A stretch of 64,000 nucleotides of DNA from Acetatifactor aquisgranensis (GTDB lineage Bacteria > Bacillota > Clostridia > Lachnospirales > Lachnospiraceae): contig NZ_CALPDH010000001.1 in NCBI RefSeq assembly GCF_943193215.1, forward strand, positions 124,001 through 188,000. Direction: 5' to 3'. Under the pieces are notes generated by a model that saw only the letters and a program-made list of their open reading frames with translations, had not been told where the DNA came from and did no database searches. Shown here in pieces: positions 52,995 through 61,982 of this stretch. A program made the translations under genes and the position numbers. Within the stretch, counting starts at the first letter, position 1; the number at the start of each line of letters is the position of its first letter.

Positions 52995-54323
52995 ATGGAT
53001 ATTTTATTTATATCGCTTGGCTGCGACAAGAATCTCGCCGACACGGAGATGATGCTGGGCATTCTGCAGAAAAAGGGCTTTGGCTTCACGGATGATGAAG
53101 AAAAGGCGGATATTGTGATAGTCAATACATGCTGCTTCATCGGAGACGCCAAGGAGGAGAGCATAGGGACTTTGCTTGAGATGGCGCAGCTCCGCAAGGC
53201 GGGAAAGCTGAAAGCTTTGATTGCCACAGGCTGTCTGGCCCAGCGCTATCAGGAGGAAATCCAGAAAGAGATTCCTGAGGTGGACGCGCTGGTGGGCACG
53301 GCCGCCATAGGAGAAATCGGAGATGCGTTGGAGGAGGTGCTCTCTGGAAACGGACGAAACCGTTATCGGAATCTGGACGCGCCTCCTGCCTCGTGCAGGG
53401 ACAGGATTGTGACCACAGGAGGCCATTATGCCTATCTGAAGATTGCGGAGGGCTGTGACAAGCGCTGTACTTACTGCATCATTCCAAAGGTTCGGGGCAG
53501 ATACCGCAGCATTCCCATGGAGAGTCTGGTGGAACAGGCCGGGGTATTGGCCGGGGGCGGCGTGAAAGAGCTGATTCTGGTGGCCCAGGAGACCACCTTG
53601 TACGGCACAGATTTATATGGAAGAAAGAGCCTTCCTGAATTGCTTTGGAAGCTGGCGGCCATCCCTGGCATCCGCTGGATTCGTGTATTGTACTGCTACC
53701 CGGAGGAGATTACGGAAGAGCTGATAGACGTGATTGCCAGAGAGCCGAAAGTATGCCATTATCTGGACATTCCCATTCAGCATGCTTCGGATGAAATCCT
53801 GCGGCGGATGGGCAGGCGGACCAATGAGGAGCAGCTGCGGCGACAGATTGCGATGCTCAGGGAGCGGATCCCGGATATCTGTCTGCGGACGACGCTGATC
53901 AGCGGTTTTCCCGGGGAGACCCAGGAGGACTTTGAGGAGCTATACCGCTTCGTCAATGAGATGGAATTCGACAGGCTGGGGGTGTTCCCCTATTCTCAGG
54001 AGGAGGATACCGTGGCGGCGGCCATGCCGGACCAGATTGCGGAGGATGTGAAAGCATTCAGGCGGGACGAACTGATGGAGCTTCAGCAGGCCATTGCCTT
54101 TGAGAGAGCCGGGGACATGATCGGGCGCGAGCTCACTGTGATGGTGGAGGGCAAGGTGGCCGACGAGGATGTGTATGTGACCCGGACCTACCGGGATGCG
54201 CCGGATGTGGACGGGTACCTGTTCCTGCACACGGACAGGGAGCTGATGAGCGGGGATTTTGTCAGAGCCCTGGTGACGGATTTCAACGAGTATGATTTGA
54301 TTGGCGAGATAGTCAGTCAGTAA
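52995..54323 (+). CDS. rimO: Ribosomal protein S12 methylthiotransferase
   Basis: A 442-residue radical SAM enzyme that adds a methylthio group to Asp88 of S12. Visible: N-terminal UPF0004 domain (DILFISLGCDKNLADTEMM with Cys10, then VNTCCFIGDAKEE), radical SAM Cys154, Cys158, Cys161 (EGCDKRCTYC), HYLDIPIQHASD, and a C-terminal TRAM domain ending in TDFNEYDLIGE. ATG 52995 has GAGGT upstream and starts at the family N-terminus. The D-L-A/K-N LG-CxKN pattern distinguishes it from MiaB. Confidence 0.95.
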   Translation: MDILFISLGCDKNLADTEMMLGILQKKGFGFTDDEEKADIVIVNTCCFIGDAKEESIGTLLEMAQLRKAGKLKALIATGCLAQRYQEEIQKEIPEVDALVGTAAIGEIGDALEEVLSGNGRNRYRNLDAPPASCRDRIVTTGGHYAYLKIAEGCDKRCTYCIIPKVRGRYRSIPMESLVEQAGVLAGGGVKELILVAQETTLYGTDLYGRKSLPELLWKLAAIPGIRWIRVLYCYPEEITEELIDVIAREPKVCHYLDIPIQHASDEILRRMGRRTNEEQLRRQIAMLRERIPDICLRTTLISGFPGETQEDFEELYRFVNEMEFDRLGVFPYSQEEDTVAAAMPDQIAEDVKAFRRDELMELQQAIAFERAGDMIGRELTVMVEGKVADEDVYVTRTYRDAPDVDGYLFLHTDRELMSGDFVRALVTDFNEYDLIGEIVSQ

Positions 54324-54337
54324 CGATTGATCAGATG

Positions 54338-54355
54338 CCCGCCGGAGCGGGCGGG
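54338..54355 (+). terminator. GC hairpin after rimO (terminator-like)
   Basis: CCCGCC (54338-54343) and GGCGGG (54350-54355) form a stem with a short loop; no direct T-run follows. May weaken readthrough from rimO into pgsA. Confidence 0.4.
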
Positions 54356-54383
54356 TCACTCGGAAATTTTAACTGTTAAGCAG

Positions 54384-54420
54384 TATAATATACGCGCCAA
54401 AGCGCGCAGGGGGTGTAAAG
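54384..54420 (+). promoter_or_regulatory. pgsA promoter -10 and 5'-terminal hairpin
   Basis: TATAAT at 54384-54389, followed at once by CGCGC (54393-54397) and GCGCG (54402-54406), then GGGGGTG and the ATG of pgsA. The predicted mRNA would start with the hairpin. The argJ leader at 18779 has the same arrangement. Confidence 0.5.
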
Positions 54421-54987
54421 ATGAATTTGCCTAATAAACTGACGATATTCCGTATCCTGCTGATTCCGCCTTTCGTACTGCTCCTGCTGGGAGAGGGCAG
54501 CGGCTGGGGCTGGTATGGGGCGCTGTTCGGCGGTATCCTGGAATATGTGGACTACATTGCACTGGCGGTCTTTATCATCGCCAGCCTGACGGATCTCATA
54601 GACGGCAAGATTGCCAGAAAATACAATCTGGTGACGAATTTCGGCAAGTTCATGGATCCGCTGGCCGACAAGCTTCTGGTCTGTTCTGCCTTGATCGCGC
54701 TGATAGAACTTGGGCGGATTCCGGCATGGATTGTCATCGTCATTATCAGCAGAGAGTTCATCATCAGCGGATTCCGTCTGGTGGCCGCAGACAAGGATGT
54801 GGTCATAGCCGCCAGCTACTGGGGGAAGTTCAAGACCACTTTCCAGATGGTCATGGTATGCCTGATGATCGCAGATATCCCGCAGCTGCAGCTGGTGACG
54901 GATATCGTCATGTGGGCCGCGCTGGTGCTGACTGTGATATCCCTGGCGGACTATCTGGTGAAGAACAAAGGCGTGATGCGGGAGTAG
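54421..54987 (+). CDS. pgsA: CDP-diacylglycerol-glycerol-3-phosphate 3-phosphatidyltransferase
   Basis: A 188-residue membrane enzyme making phosphatidylglycerol-phosphate, the first step to phosphatidylglycerol and the substrate source for Cls at 7.3 kb. Motif of CDP-alcohol transferases: D58..D61-G..A-R, then G..D79-P-L-A-D83-K, in TDLIDGKIAR and FGKFMDPLADK. About five membrane segments. GGGGGTG lies upstream of ATG. cinA begins 31 bases later. Confidence 0.96.
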   Translation: MNLPNKLTIFRILLIPPFVLLLLGEGSGWGWYGALFGGILEYVDYIALAVFIIASLTDLIDGKIARKYNLVTNFGKFMDPLADKLLVCSALIALIELGRIPAWIVIVIISREFIISGFRLVAADKDVVIAASYWGKFKTTFQMVMVCLMIADIPQLQLVTDIVMWAALVLTVISLADYLVKNKGVMRE

Positions 54988-55018
54988 AAATAGCGACACA
55001 GCACGGAGGAGAAGAATT

Positions 55019-56290
55019 ATGAAAGTTGAACTGATTTGCGTGGGAACGGAGATTCTGCTGGGAAATATCGTGAATACCAACGCCGCCTATCTGTCTGAGA
55101 AATGTGCCGCCCTGGGTCTTTCCTGCTATTTCCAGACTGTGGTGGGGGACAATGAGGAGAGGCTTGCGCAGGTGATAGAGACAGCCGTGGGGCGCTCCGA
55201 CATCGTGATTCTTTCCGGGGGCCTTGGACCTACGGAGGATGATCTGACGAAAGAGACGGCGGCAAAGGTCTGCGGGAAGTCCTTGTATCTGCACGGGCCC
55301 AGCAAGGAAGCCATAGAAAAATTTTTTGCCGACAGGGGGATGGAACCTACGGACAACAACTGGAAACAGGCCATGCTGCCCGAGGGAGCCATCATCATGG
55401 AGAACCATAACGGCACGGCGCCGGGGGCCATCATAGAGACGGAAAGCGCAAAGGTGATTCTGCTTCCCGGACCGCCTAACGAGCTTTATCCCATGTTCGA
55501 GGAGAGCGTGGAGCCCTATCTGGCATCCCTGAATTCCCAGGTAATCTGTTCCCAGACAGTGAAAATCTGCGGCGTGGGGGAGAGCAGGGCGGAGACCATG
55601 GTGAAGGATTTGATCGACACCCAGACCAATCCCACCATCGCCACCTATGCCAAGACCGGCGAGGTGCATATCCGCGTCACGGCCAATGGGGAGGATAAAA
55701 AGAGCGCGGGCAAGCTGATCAAGCCCGTGGTGAAAGAGCTGAAAGCAAGATTCGGCAACCATGTGTATACCACCGATGAGACTGTGACCCTGGAGAAATC
55801 CGTGGTGGATCTGCTCCTGGCCAATGACCTGACTATCACCTGTGCGGAGTCCTGTACGGGAGGGATGCTCTCCGCCAGACTGGTGAACGTGCCGGGCATT
55901 TCGGAGGTCTATAAATTCGGTATGGTTACTTATTCCAACAAGGCAAAGCGGCGTTTCCTGGGGGTGAAGAAGAGCACCCTGCAGAAGCACGGTGCGGTCA
56001 GCGAGAAGACGGCGGAGGAGATGGCGAAAGGAGCGGCTCTGGAGTGCAAGGCGGATGTGGCGGTGGCCATCACGGGCATCGCGGGCCCGGACGGAGGGAC
56101 GCCGGAGAAGCCGGTGGGCCTTGTGTACATCGCATGCTTCGTAAAGGGAAAGACCACCGTGAAGAAATGTCAGTTCTCCGGGAACCGGAGCAAGATACGG
56201 GAGTCGGCGGTGTCCTCTGCCCTGACCCTGACTCGCAGCTGTGTGCTGGAATACTTCAGTAAGGTGACATTTGGAAAAAAGGAGTCCTGA
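55019..56290 (+). CDS. cinA: CinA, nicotinamide mononucleotide deamidase
   Basis: A 423-residue two-domain CinA. The N-terminal MoCF-like (COG1058) domain shows VELICVGTEILLGNIVNTNA, ILSGGLGPTEDDLT and VILLPGPPNELYPMF; the C-terminal PncC-type domain shows CAESCTGGMLSARLVN and GIAGPDGGTPEKPVGLVY, which deamidates NMN for NAD recycling. GGAGGAG precedes the start. It lies directly before recA, the classical order. Its stop codon is inside the terminator stem-loop that follows. Confidence 0.95.
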   Translation: MKVELICVGTEILLGNIVNTNAAYLSEKCAALGLSCYFQTVVGDNEERLAQVIETAVGRSDIVILSGGLGPTEDDLTKETAAKVCGKSLYLHGPSKEAIEKFFADRGMEPTDNNWKQAMLPEGAIIMENHNGTAPGAIIETESAKVILLPGPPNELYPMFEESVEPYLASLNSQVICSQTVKICGVGESRAETMVKDLIDTQTNPTIATYAKTGEVHIRVTANGEDKKSAGKLIKPVVKELKARFGNHVYTTDETVTLEKSVVDLLLANDLTITCAESCTGGMLSARLVNVPGISEVYKFGMVTYSNKAKRRFLGVKKSTLQKHGAVSEKTAEEMAKGAALECKADVAVAITGIAGPDGGTPEKPVGLVYIACFVKGKTTVKKCQFSGNRSKIRESAVSSALTLTRSCVLEYFSKVTFGKKES

Positions 56291-56300
56291 CTCCTTTTTT
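56275..56300 (+). terminator. Terminator overlapping the cinA stop
   Basis: AAAAAAGGAGTC (56275-56286) and GACTCCTTTTTT (56289-56300) are perfect arms with a two-base spacer. The TGA of cinA spans the spacer and second arm. The T-run gives a strong stop in the direction of recA, and the mirrored A-run makes it work both ways. Confidence 0.9.
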
Positions 56301-56516
56301 CTTTGCGATTTCTCTGCATATTACCGATTATCCTGTTGCCACCGGCGGTATCCTGTGGTATGATTTTCTTGTCTGATTCAATCTCTGATAGTTCGCAGAT
56401 TCGTATTGTTCTCAGAATCCGGCGCTTTCGCCACAGTTTTCAGAAAGAATTTCCAGACAGGAAGGTGGGATGCCTTTGAGGGAGTTTTAAGGTACTTAAA
56501 ATAAGGTAAAATATAG

Positions 56517-56570
56517 TTGACAAATGCGAACGGATGTTTTATCCTAATAATAGGGAAGAACGTCTGTTCT
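56517..56570 (+). promoter_or_regulatory. recA promoter with two SOS (LexA) boxes
   Basis: TTGACA (56517-56522), 17 bases, TATCCT (56540-56545). A first LexA-type site CGAAC-N4-GTTTT (56527-56540) fills the spacer; a second, AGAAC-N4-GTTCT (56557-56570), has perfect inner GAAC/GTTC halves and lies at the expected start of transcription. The rest of 56301-56516 shows nothing I can name. Confidence 0.65.
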
Positions 56571-56589
56571 TGTAAAAAGGAGATTCCAG

Positions 56590-57741
56590 ATGGAAAGAGA
56601 AGAAAAATTAAAAGCATTGGACGCGGCAATCGGCCAGATTGAGAAGCAGTACGGCAAGGGCGCAGTGATGAAGCTTGGCGACCCTAACAGACAGATGAAC
56701 GTAGAGACCGTCCCCACAGGCTCCTTAAGCCTTGACATAGCGCTGGGGCTGGGAGGGATTCCCAAGGGGAGGATCGTGGAGATATACGGACCGGAATCCA
56801 GCGGTAAGACCACAGTCACCCTGCATATGATCGCGGAGGTACAGAAGAAAGGCGGCATAGCCGGCTTCATCGACGCGGAGCACGCGCTGGATCCCGTATA
56901 TGCCAAGAACATCGGCGTGGACATCGACAATCTCTATATCTCGCAGCCTGACAACGGAGAGCAGGCGCTGGAGATCGCGGAGACTATGGTGCGCTCCGGG
57001 GCCATCGATATCGTGGTGGTGGACTCCGTAGCGGCGCTGGTGCCCAAAGCCGAGATTGACGGTGACATGGGCGAGAGCCATGTGGGCCTGCAGGCTCGTC
57101 TGATGTCCCAGGCGCTGCGCAAGCTCACCTCCATCATCAGCAAGTCCAACTGTGTGGTGATATTCATCAACCAGCTCCGCGAGAAAATCGGCGTCATGTT
57201 CGGCAACCCGGAGACCACTACCGGAGGCCGGGCGCTGAAATTCTATTCCTCCGTCCGCATGGATGTGCGCCGTGTGGAGTCCCTGAAACAGGGCGGGGAA
57301 GTGATCGGTAATCACACCAGGGTCAAGGTGGTGAAGAATAAGGTGGCCCCTCCTTTCAAGGAGGCGGAATTCGACATCATGTTCGGCAAGGGCATTTCCA
57401 GGGAAGGAGATATCCTGGATCTGGCGGCGGATTTGAATATCGTGGTGAAGTCCGGCGCATGGTACGCTTATGAGGGGAATAAAATCGGCCAGGGCCGTGA
57501 GAACGCAAAGCAGTATCTCAGGGACAACCCGGAAATCTGTAAGACCGTGGAAGATAAGGTGCGGGCACACTATGGATTTGGTGATGCTGCCGCAAACGCG
57601 GAGGCGGTGAATAAGGAAAGCGGCAAGACAGAGGCCAAGGCCGGGACGAAGACGGGGGGCAGGGCAGGCGGCAGAACCAGCGCGTCCAAGGCAGAGGAGA
57701 AAGCGGCTGATGGAGATGGGGCCGAGCAGGAGAATAAATGA
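56590..57741 (+). CDS. recA: Recombinase RecA
   Basis: A 383-residue RecA. Forms the filament on single-stranded DNA for strand exchange, and triggers LexA self-cleavage. Walker A GPESSGKTT (67-75), the VVVDSVAALVPKAEIDGDMG Walker B region, the LRKLTSIISKSN helix and FINQLREKIGVMFGNPETTT loop 2. The C-terminal 50 residues are rich in Lys, Gly and Ala with acidic blocks, longer than usual. AAAAGGAG precedes the ATG. recX overlaps its stop by 4 bases. Confidence 0.98.
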   Translation: MEREEKLKALDAAIGQIEKQYGKGAVMKLGDPNRQMNVETVPTGSLSLDIALGLGGIPKGRIVEIYGPESSGKTTVTLHMIAEVQKKGGIAGFIDAEHALDPVYAKNIGVDIDNLYISQPDNGEQALEIAETMVRSGAIDIVVVDSVAALVPKAEIDGDMGESHVGLQARLMSQALRKLTSIISKSNCVVIFINQLREKIGVMFGNPETTTGGRALKFYSSVRMDVRRVESLKQGGEVIGNHTRVKVVKNKVAPPFKEAEFDIMFGKGISREGDILDLAADLNIVVKSGAWYAYEGNKIGQGRENAKQYLRDNPEICKTVEDKVRAHYGFGDAAANAEAVNKESGKTEAKAGTKTGGRAGGRTSASKAEEKAADGDGAEQENK

Positions 57742-58361
57742 AGGTTACGCAGATGACAGAGGTCTCCAAATCCCGCGTCAGAGTATCTACGGACGAGGAG
57801 TATGCTTTTGTACTATATAAAAGCGAACTGCGCAGATTCCATATCTGTGAGGGCGAGGAGATAGAGGAGACCGTTCTGTGTGCCATTACAGAGGAAATCC
57901 TGCCGAAGCGGGCGAAGCTGCGGGCCATGAATCTGCTGAAGAACCGGGACTACACGGTAAAGCAGCTTCATGACAAGCTTAAAAGCGGCGGCTATCCGGA
58001 GCAGATCATAGCGGAAGCATTGGGCTATGTGGAAGGTTTCCGCTATACGGACGACTTGCGGTATGCCGTGAATTTCATACGCAACCATGCCCAGGACAGG
58101 AGCCGCAGGCGGATAGAGCAGGATCTCCTTGGCAGAGGAATCGGCAGGGAGGTCCTGGAGAGCGCCTGGGACGAATGGGAGAAAGAGGGCGGCGGCCAGA
58201 ATGAACAGGCCATGATACAGTCGCTTCTTAAAAAGAAAGGCTTTGACTTTGAGACGGCAGAGCCGAAAGCGCGCCAGAGGATATATGGCTTTCTGATGCG
58301 GAAAGGGTTTTCCGGTGAAGAAGTGCGGAAAGCCCTGCATTCGGATATGTGGTACGAATAA
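57738..58361 (+). CDS. recX: Regulatory protein RecX
   Basis: A 207-residue RecX made of repeated three-helix units; it inhibits or tunes RecA filaments. Visible: RAMNLLKNRDYTVKQLHDKL, YTDDLRYAVNFIRNHAQDRS, RRRIEQDLLGRGIGREVLES, and a last FLMRKGFSGEEVRKAL unit. N-terminal 55 residues form a beta-rich lead typical of Clostridia RecX. The ATG overlaps the recA TGA, so translation is coupled. Confidence 0.93.
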   Translation: MKVTQMTEVSKSRVRVSTDEEYAFVLYKSELRRFHICEGEEIEETVLCAITEEILPKRAKLRAMNLLKNRDYTVKQLHDKLKSGGYPEQIIAEALGYVEGFRYTDDLRYAVNFIRNHAQDRSRRRIEQDLLGRGIGREVLESAWDEWEKEGGGQNEQAMIQSLLKKKGFDFETAEPKARQRIYGFLMRKGFSGEEVRKALHSDMWYE

Positions 58362-58448
58362 AAGGGGTCGGTTTCCATTTTTGTGCAAATACTACAAGAA
58401 ATTTTCGGGATTTTAGGAAGATCTTTTGTAAAATATGTAGACTTATGC

Positions 58449-58477
58449 TTGACATTAGCTTCATTTGCGGTTAAAAT
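58449..58477 (+). promoter_or_regulatory. rny promoter
   Basis: TTGACA (58449-58454), 17 bases, TAAAAT (58472-58477). It gives a leader of about 200 bases before rny with possible stems (GAGCAA near 58525 with TTGCTC near 58558; GGGGCA near 58622 with TGCCCC near 58635). No gene lies in 58362-58687. Confidence 0.65.
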
Positions 58478-58687
58478 AGAATTTGTTGCAAATTGCTTGT
58501 TAGAATGTTGTACATATACTCACGAGCAATAGGGTTTGCCGTTGCGCTCATAAGTGGTTTTGCTCATGGGTCGGATAAAATGGCAAATGTCAGTGGCAGT
58601 GTGTATGCATTCTAAAAACTGCGGGGCAATGGCAATGCCCCATGGTTTAAATGTACAATGAAAATGGAATAAGGAGGTGCTCCTGTA

Positions 58688-60235
58688 ATGCTTGAGATTA
58701 TAATCACGATCGTTGTCTCTGTGGCAGTGACTGCGGTGGTGACAGCATTCATCGTCCTGAATCATTACAAAAAGACGACGGAAGCGACCATCGGTAACGC
58801 ACAGGATCAGGCCAGGGAAATCATTGATGAAGCTCTCAAGACTGCAGAGTCCAAAAAGCGAGAATCGCTCCTTGAGGTAAAGGAAGAGTCCATTCGTACC
58901 AAGAATGAGCTGGACAAGGAAATCAAGGAACGCAGAGCGGAGGTACAGCGCTCGGAGCGCAGGATTCAGCAGAAAGAAGAGAACATTGACAAGAAAACCG
59001 AGGCCCTTGAACGGCGCGAGACAAATCTGGCGGCCAAAGAGGAAGCCTTGAACAAAATCAAGGTAGAGGTCTCCAAATTAAACGAGCAGCGAGTGCAGGA
59101 ACTGGAACGTATTTCCGGGTTGACCTCTGAACAGGCAAAAGACTACTTATTGAAAATTGTCGAAGACGAAGTGAAGCATGAAACGGCCGTGATAATCAAG
59201 GAAATGGAGAGTCGGGCCAAAGAGGAAGCAGACAAGAAGGCGAGGGAATATGTGGTGTCAGCTATCCAGAGATGTGCTGCAGACCATGTCTCTGAGACCA
59301 CGATTTCCGTCGTACAGCTGCCGAACGATGAGATGAAGGGAAGAATTATCGGGCGCGAGGGCCGCAATATCCGTACTCTCGAGACCATGACAGGTGTGGA
59401 TTTGATTATCGATGATACGCCTGAGGCAGTCATTCTGTCAGGCTTCGACCCTATCCGCCGGGAGGTGGCAAGGATTGCGCTGGAAAAGCTGATTGTAGAT
59501 GGACGTATCCATCCCGCCAGGATTGAAGAGATGGTGGAGAAGGCGCAGAAAGAAGTGGAAATCATGATTAAGGAAGAGGGAGAGGCTGCCACGCTGGAGG
59601 TTGGCGTGCATGGCATCCATCCCGAACTGGTCAGGCTGTTAGGTAAGATGAAGTTCAGGACAAGCTATGGCCAGAATGCATTGAAGCATTCCATCGAAGT
59701 GGCGCAGCTGTCAGGACTGCTGGCGGCGGAGCTTGGATTGGATGTCCGGATCGCGAAGCGTGCCGGACTGCTCCATGACATTGGTAAGTCCGTGGATCAT
59801 GAGATGGAGGGTTCCCATATCCAGCTGGGTGTGGAACTCTGCAGACGGTATAAGGAAAATGCCACTGTCATCAACGCCGTGGAATCCCATCACGGCGATG
59901 TGGAGCCTACTTCCCTGATTTCGTGTATCGTACAGGCTGCAGATACGATATCCGCTGCAAGACCAGGGGCAAGGAGGGAGACGCTGGAGACATATACCAG
60001 CAGATTGACCAAATTAGAGGAAATCACAAACAATTTCAAAGGTGTAGATAAGTCTTTTGCTATTCAGGCAGGCCGGGAAGTCCGTGTAATGGTAGTTCCG
60101 GAACAGATTACGGATACCGATATGGTTCTGTTGGCGCGTGATATCTCCAAACAGATTGAAGCTGAACTGGAATATCCCGGACAGATCAAGGTAAATGTCA
60201 TTCGCGAAAGCCGCGTCATTGATTATGCCAAATAG
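58688..60235 (+). CDS. rny: Ribonuclease Y
   Basis: A 515-residue membrane-bound endoribonuclease that starts mRNA decay in Firmicutes. N-terminal anchor (IIITIVVSVAVTAVVTAFIV), a long Lys/Glu coiled coil (about 30-170), a KH domain (IGREGRNIRTLE at about 221), and an HD domain with His363-Asp364 in LLHDIGKSVDHEMEGSH; C-terminal IDYAK. AAGGAGGTG lies upstream of the start. Full length. Follows recX, standard order for the group. Confidence 0.97.
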   Translation: MLEIIITIVVSVAVTAVVTAFIVLNHYKKTTEATIGNAQDQAREIIDEALKTAESKKRESLLEVKEESIRTKNELDKEIKERRAEVQRSERRIQQKEENIDKKTEALERRETNLAAKEEALNKIKVEVSKLNEQRVQELERISGLTSEQAKDYLLKIVEDEVKHETAVIIKEMESRAKEEADKKAREYVVSAIQRCAADHVSETTISVVQLPNDEMKGRIIGREGRNIRTLETMTGVDLIIDDTPEAVILSGFDPIRREVARIALEKLIVDGRIHPARIEEMVEKAQKEVEIMIKEEGEAATLEVGVHGIHPELVRLLGKMKFRTSYGQNALKHSIEVAQLSGLLAAELGLDVRIAKRAGLLHDIGKSVDHEMEGSHIQLGVELCRRYKENATVINAVESHHGDVEPTSLISCIVQAADTISAARPGARRETLETYTSRLTKLEEITNNFKGVDKSFAIQAGREVRVMVVPEQITDTDMVLLARDISKQIEAELEYPGQIKVNVIRESRVIDYAK

Positions 60236-60265
60236 TCATCAAAATTGAATAAAGAAAATGTCACA

Positions 60266-60298
60266 AGAGGGACGTCGGACCGAAAGGCCGGCGTCTCT
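60266..60298 (+). terminator. Terminator-like hairpin after rny
   Basis: AGAG..ACGTCGG pairs with CCGGCGT..CTCT around a GAAA tetraloop (60266-60298), with a short bulge, then an AT-rich tail. The T-run is weak. Confidence 0.6.
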
Positions 60299-60477
60299 TA
60301 TACATTTTCACTAATTGTCGTAAAAATTTACCGACAAATTTGTTATATTACCACTTGTGCATCGAAGCGGCTTATAGTATGATAATTCAAGCGCCTGATT
60401 GTATACAATGATACAAATGTGCGGGTATAATGTGATAATAACGAGGCGTCATGGCGGCGCATGGGATGGAGGAAGAC

Positions 60478-61809
60478 ATGAAGGCATATCAGGAACTGAG
60501 CAGAGAGGAATTATTGTCACTGAAAGCGAAGCTGGAGAAGGACTATGAGGATGTGAAGGGAAAGGGACTGAAGCTTGATATGTCCAGAGGGAAGCCCTCT
60601 GTGGCGCAGCTGGAGATGGGAATGGATATCTTTGATGTCCTGAATTCCCAGAGCGATATGATCAGCAGGGAAGGCGTAGATGTCCGCAACTACGGCGTGC
60701 TGGACGGCCTGAGCGAGGCAAAGCATATGATGGCTAATATCATGGGCGTCCAGGCGGAGAATGTGATCATATACGGCAACGCGAGCCTGAATATCATGTA
60801 TGATGCCGTTTCCAGCGCCGTGACTCATGGCGTTATGGGAAGCACGCCCTGGTGCAGGTTGGACAAAGTGAAGTTCCTCTGTCCTGTTCCCGGCTATGAC
60901 AGACATTTTGCCATCACACAGTATTTCGGTATCGAGATGATTACGGTGCCGATGACTCCTCAGGGACCCGATATGGATTTGGTGGAGAAGCTGGTGTCTG
61001 AGGACGAAAGTATCAAGGGAATCTGGTGCGTGCCTAAATATTCCAACCCTCAGGGCTATACCTATTCCGATGAGACGGTGAGAAGATTTGCCAATCTGAA
61101 GCCGGCTGCTAAAGATTTCCGCATTTTCTGGGATAATGCCTACTCGGTGCACCATCTCTACGATGAGGAAGAGCGGCAGGATCAGCTTCTGGAAATCTTA
61201 AGTGAGTGTGAGAAAGCGGGCAATCCTGATATGGTATATGAGTTCGCCTCCACTTCCAAAATCAGCTTTTCCGGCGCAGGCGTAGCGGCCATCGCATCCT
61301 CCCAAAAGAATCTGGAGTGCATCAGGAAGGCGCTGACCATACAGACCATCGGATATGATAAAATCAATCAGCTCCGCCATGTGCGGTACTTCAAGGACTT
61401 TGAGGGCATCAAGGCACACATGAGAAAGCATGCCGCCCTGATGCGGCCGAAGTTTGAGGCGGTGCTGAAAGTGCTGGAAGAGGAGCTGGCCGGCACGGGA
61501 ATCGGGGAATGGACCAGGCCTAATGGCGGCTACTTCATTTCTTTTGAGTCCATGGAAGGATGCGCAAAGGAAATCGTGGCAAAATGCAAAGAAGCGGGAG
61601 TCACGATGACCGGGGCAGGCGCTACCTACCCTTACGGAAGGGATCCTAGGGACAGCAATATCCGTATTGCGCCCACCTATCCCTCGCCGGAGGAGCTGGC
61701 TCTGGCCACGGATCTGTTCGTGCTCTGCGTGAAGCTGGTGAGCGTAGAGAAGCTTTTGGAGAACTATGCCGGGGGCGGGAATGGATTCAGCGACAGACTG
61801 GCGGGCTGA
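60478..61809 (+). CDS. Class I/II PLP aminotransferase (MocR/AspC-like)
   Basis: A 443-residue fold-type I PLP enzyme that resembles the Aminotran_MocR group of aspartate or aromatic aminotransferases: N-terminal ELSREELLSLKAKLEKDYE and LDMSRGKPS, YGVLDGLSEAKHMMA, NIYGNA-type IIYGNASLNIMYD, IWCVPKYSNPQGYTYSD, DNAYSVHHL, and the Schiff-base Lys261 in STSKISFSGAG. No DNA-binding domain is present, so it is an enzyme not a MocR regulator. ATG 60478 has GGAGG upstream. Exact amino acid is not readable; aspartate type is likely. Confidence 0.88.
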   Translation: MKAYQELSREELLSLKAKLEKDYEDVKGKGLKLDMSRGKPSVAQLEMGMDIFDVLNSQSDMISREGVDVRNYGVLDGLSEAKHMMANIMGVQAENVIIYGNASLNIMYDAVSSAVTHGVMGSTPWCRLDKVKFLCPVPGYDRHFAITQYFGIEMITVPMTPQGPDMDLVEKLVSEDESIKGIWCVPKYSNPQGYTYSDETVRRFANLKPAAKDFRIFWDNAYSVHHLYDEEERQDQLLEILSECEKAGNPDMVYEFASTSKISFSGAGVAAIASSQKNLECIRKALTIQTIGYDKINQLRHVRYFKDFEGIKAHMRKHAALMRPKFEAVLKVLEEELAGTGIGEWTRPNGGYFISFESMEGCAKEIVAKCKEAGVTMTGAGATYPYGRDPRDSNIRIAPTYPSPEELALATDLFVLCVKLVSVEKLLENYAGGGNGFSDRLAG

Positions 61810-61875
61810 GGCTGGGTAGGATTAAGACAAGATACAGATTCCGCTCTGCATAGATGACGGAGCCGCCGCATACAA

Positions 61876-61947
61876 ATGGATGAGGGACATTTCATGGAAG
61901 AGGAGCTTTCCATGGAAGAGGAGCTTTCCATGGAAGAGAGGTATTCC
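61876..61947 (+). repeat. Four 18-base tandem units, each with SD and ATG
   Basis: Units start at 61876, 61894, 61912 and 61930. The middle two are identical (ATGGAAGAGGAGCTTTCC); the first and last are diverged (14 of 18 matches for the first). Each contains AGGAG-like bases six or so before the ATG of the next. In frame they read MEEELS repeats. A 59-codon frame from 61876 runs to TGA at 62055, overlapping the start of the SpoIIM-like gene in another frame. Not a CRISPR: units are adjacent without spacers. Confidence 0.6.
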
Positions 61948-61982
61948 ATGAAGTGTCACGATTTCAGAGAGGCGGTGGGCAG

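Noticed and set aside
61894..61947. Short repeats as a CRISPR array
   Set aside because: Units are directly adjacent with no spacers, only 18 bases long, and no cas genes are near.
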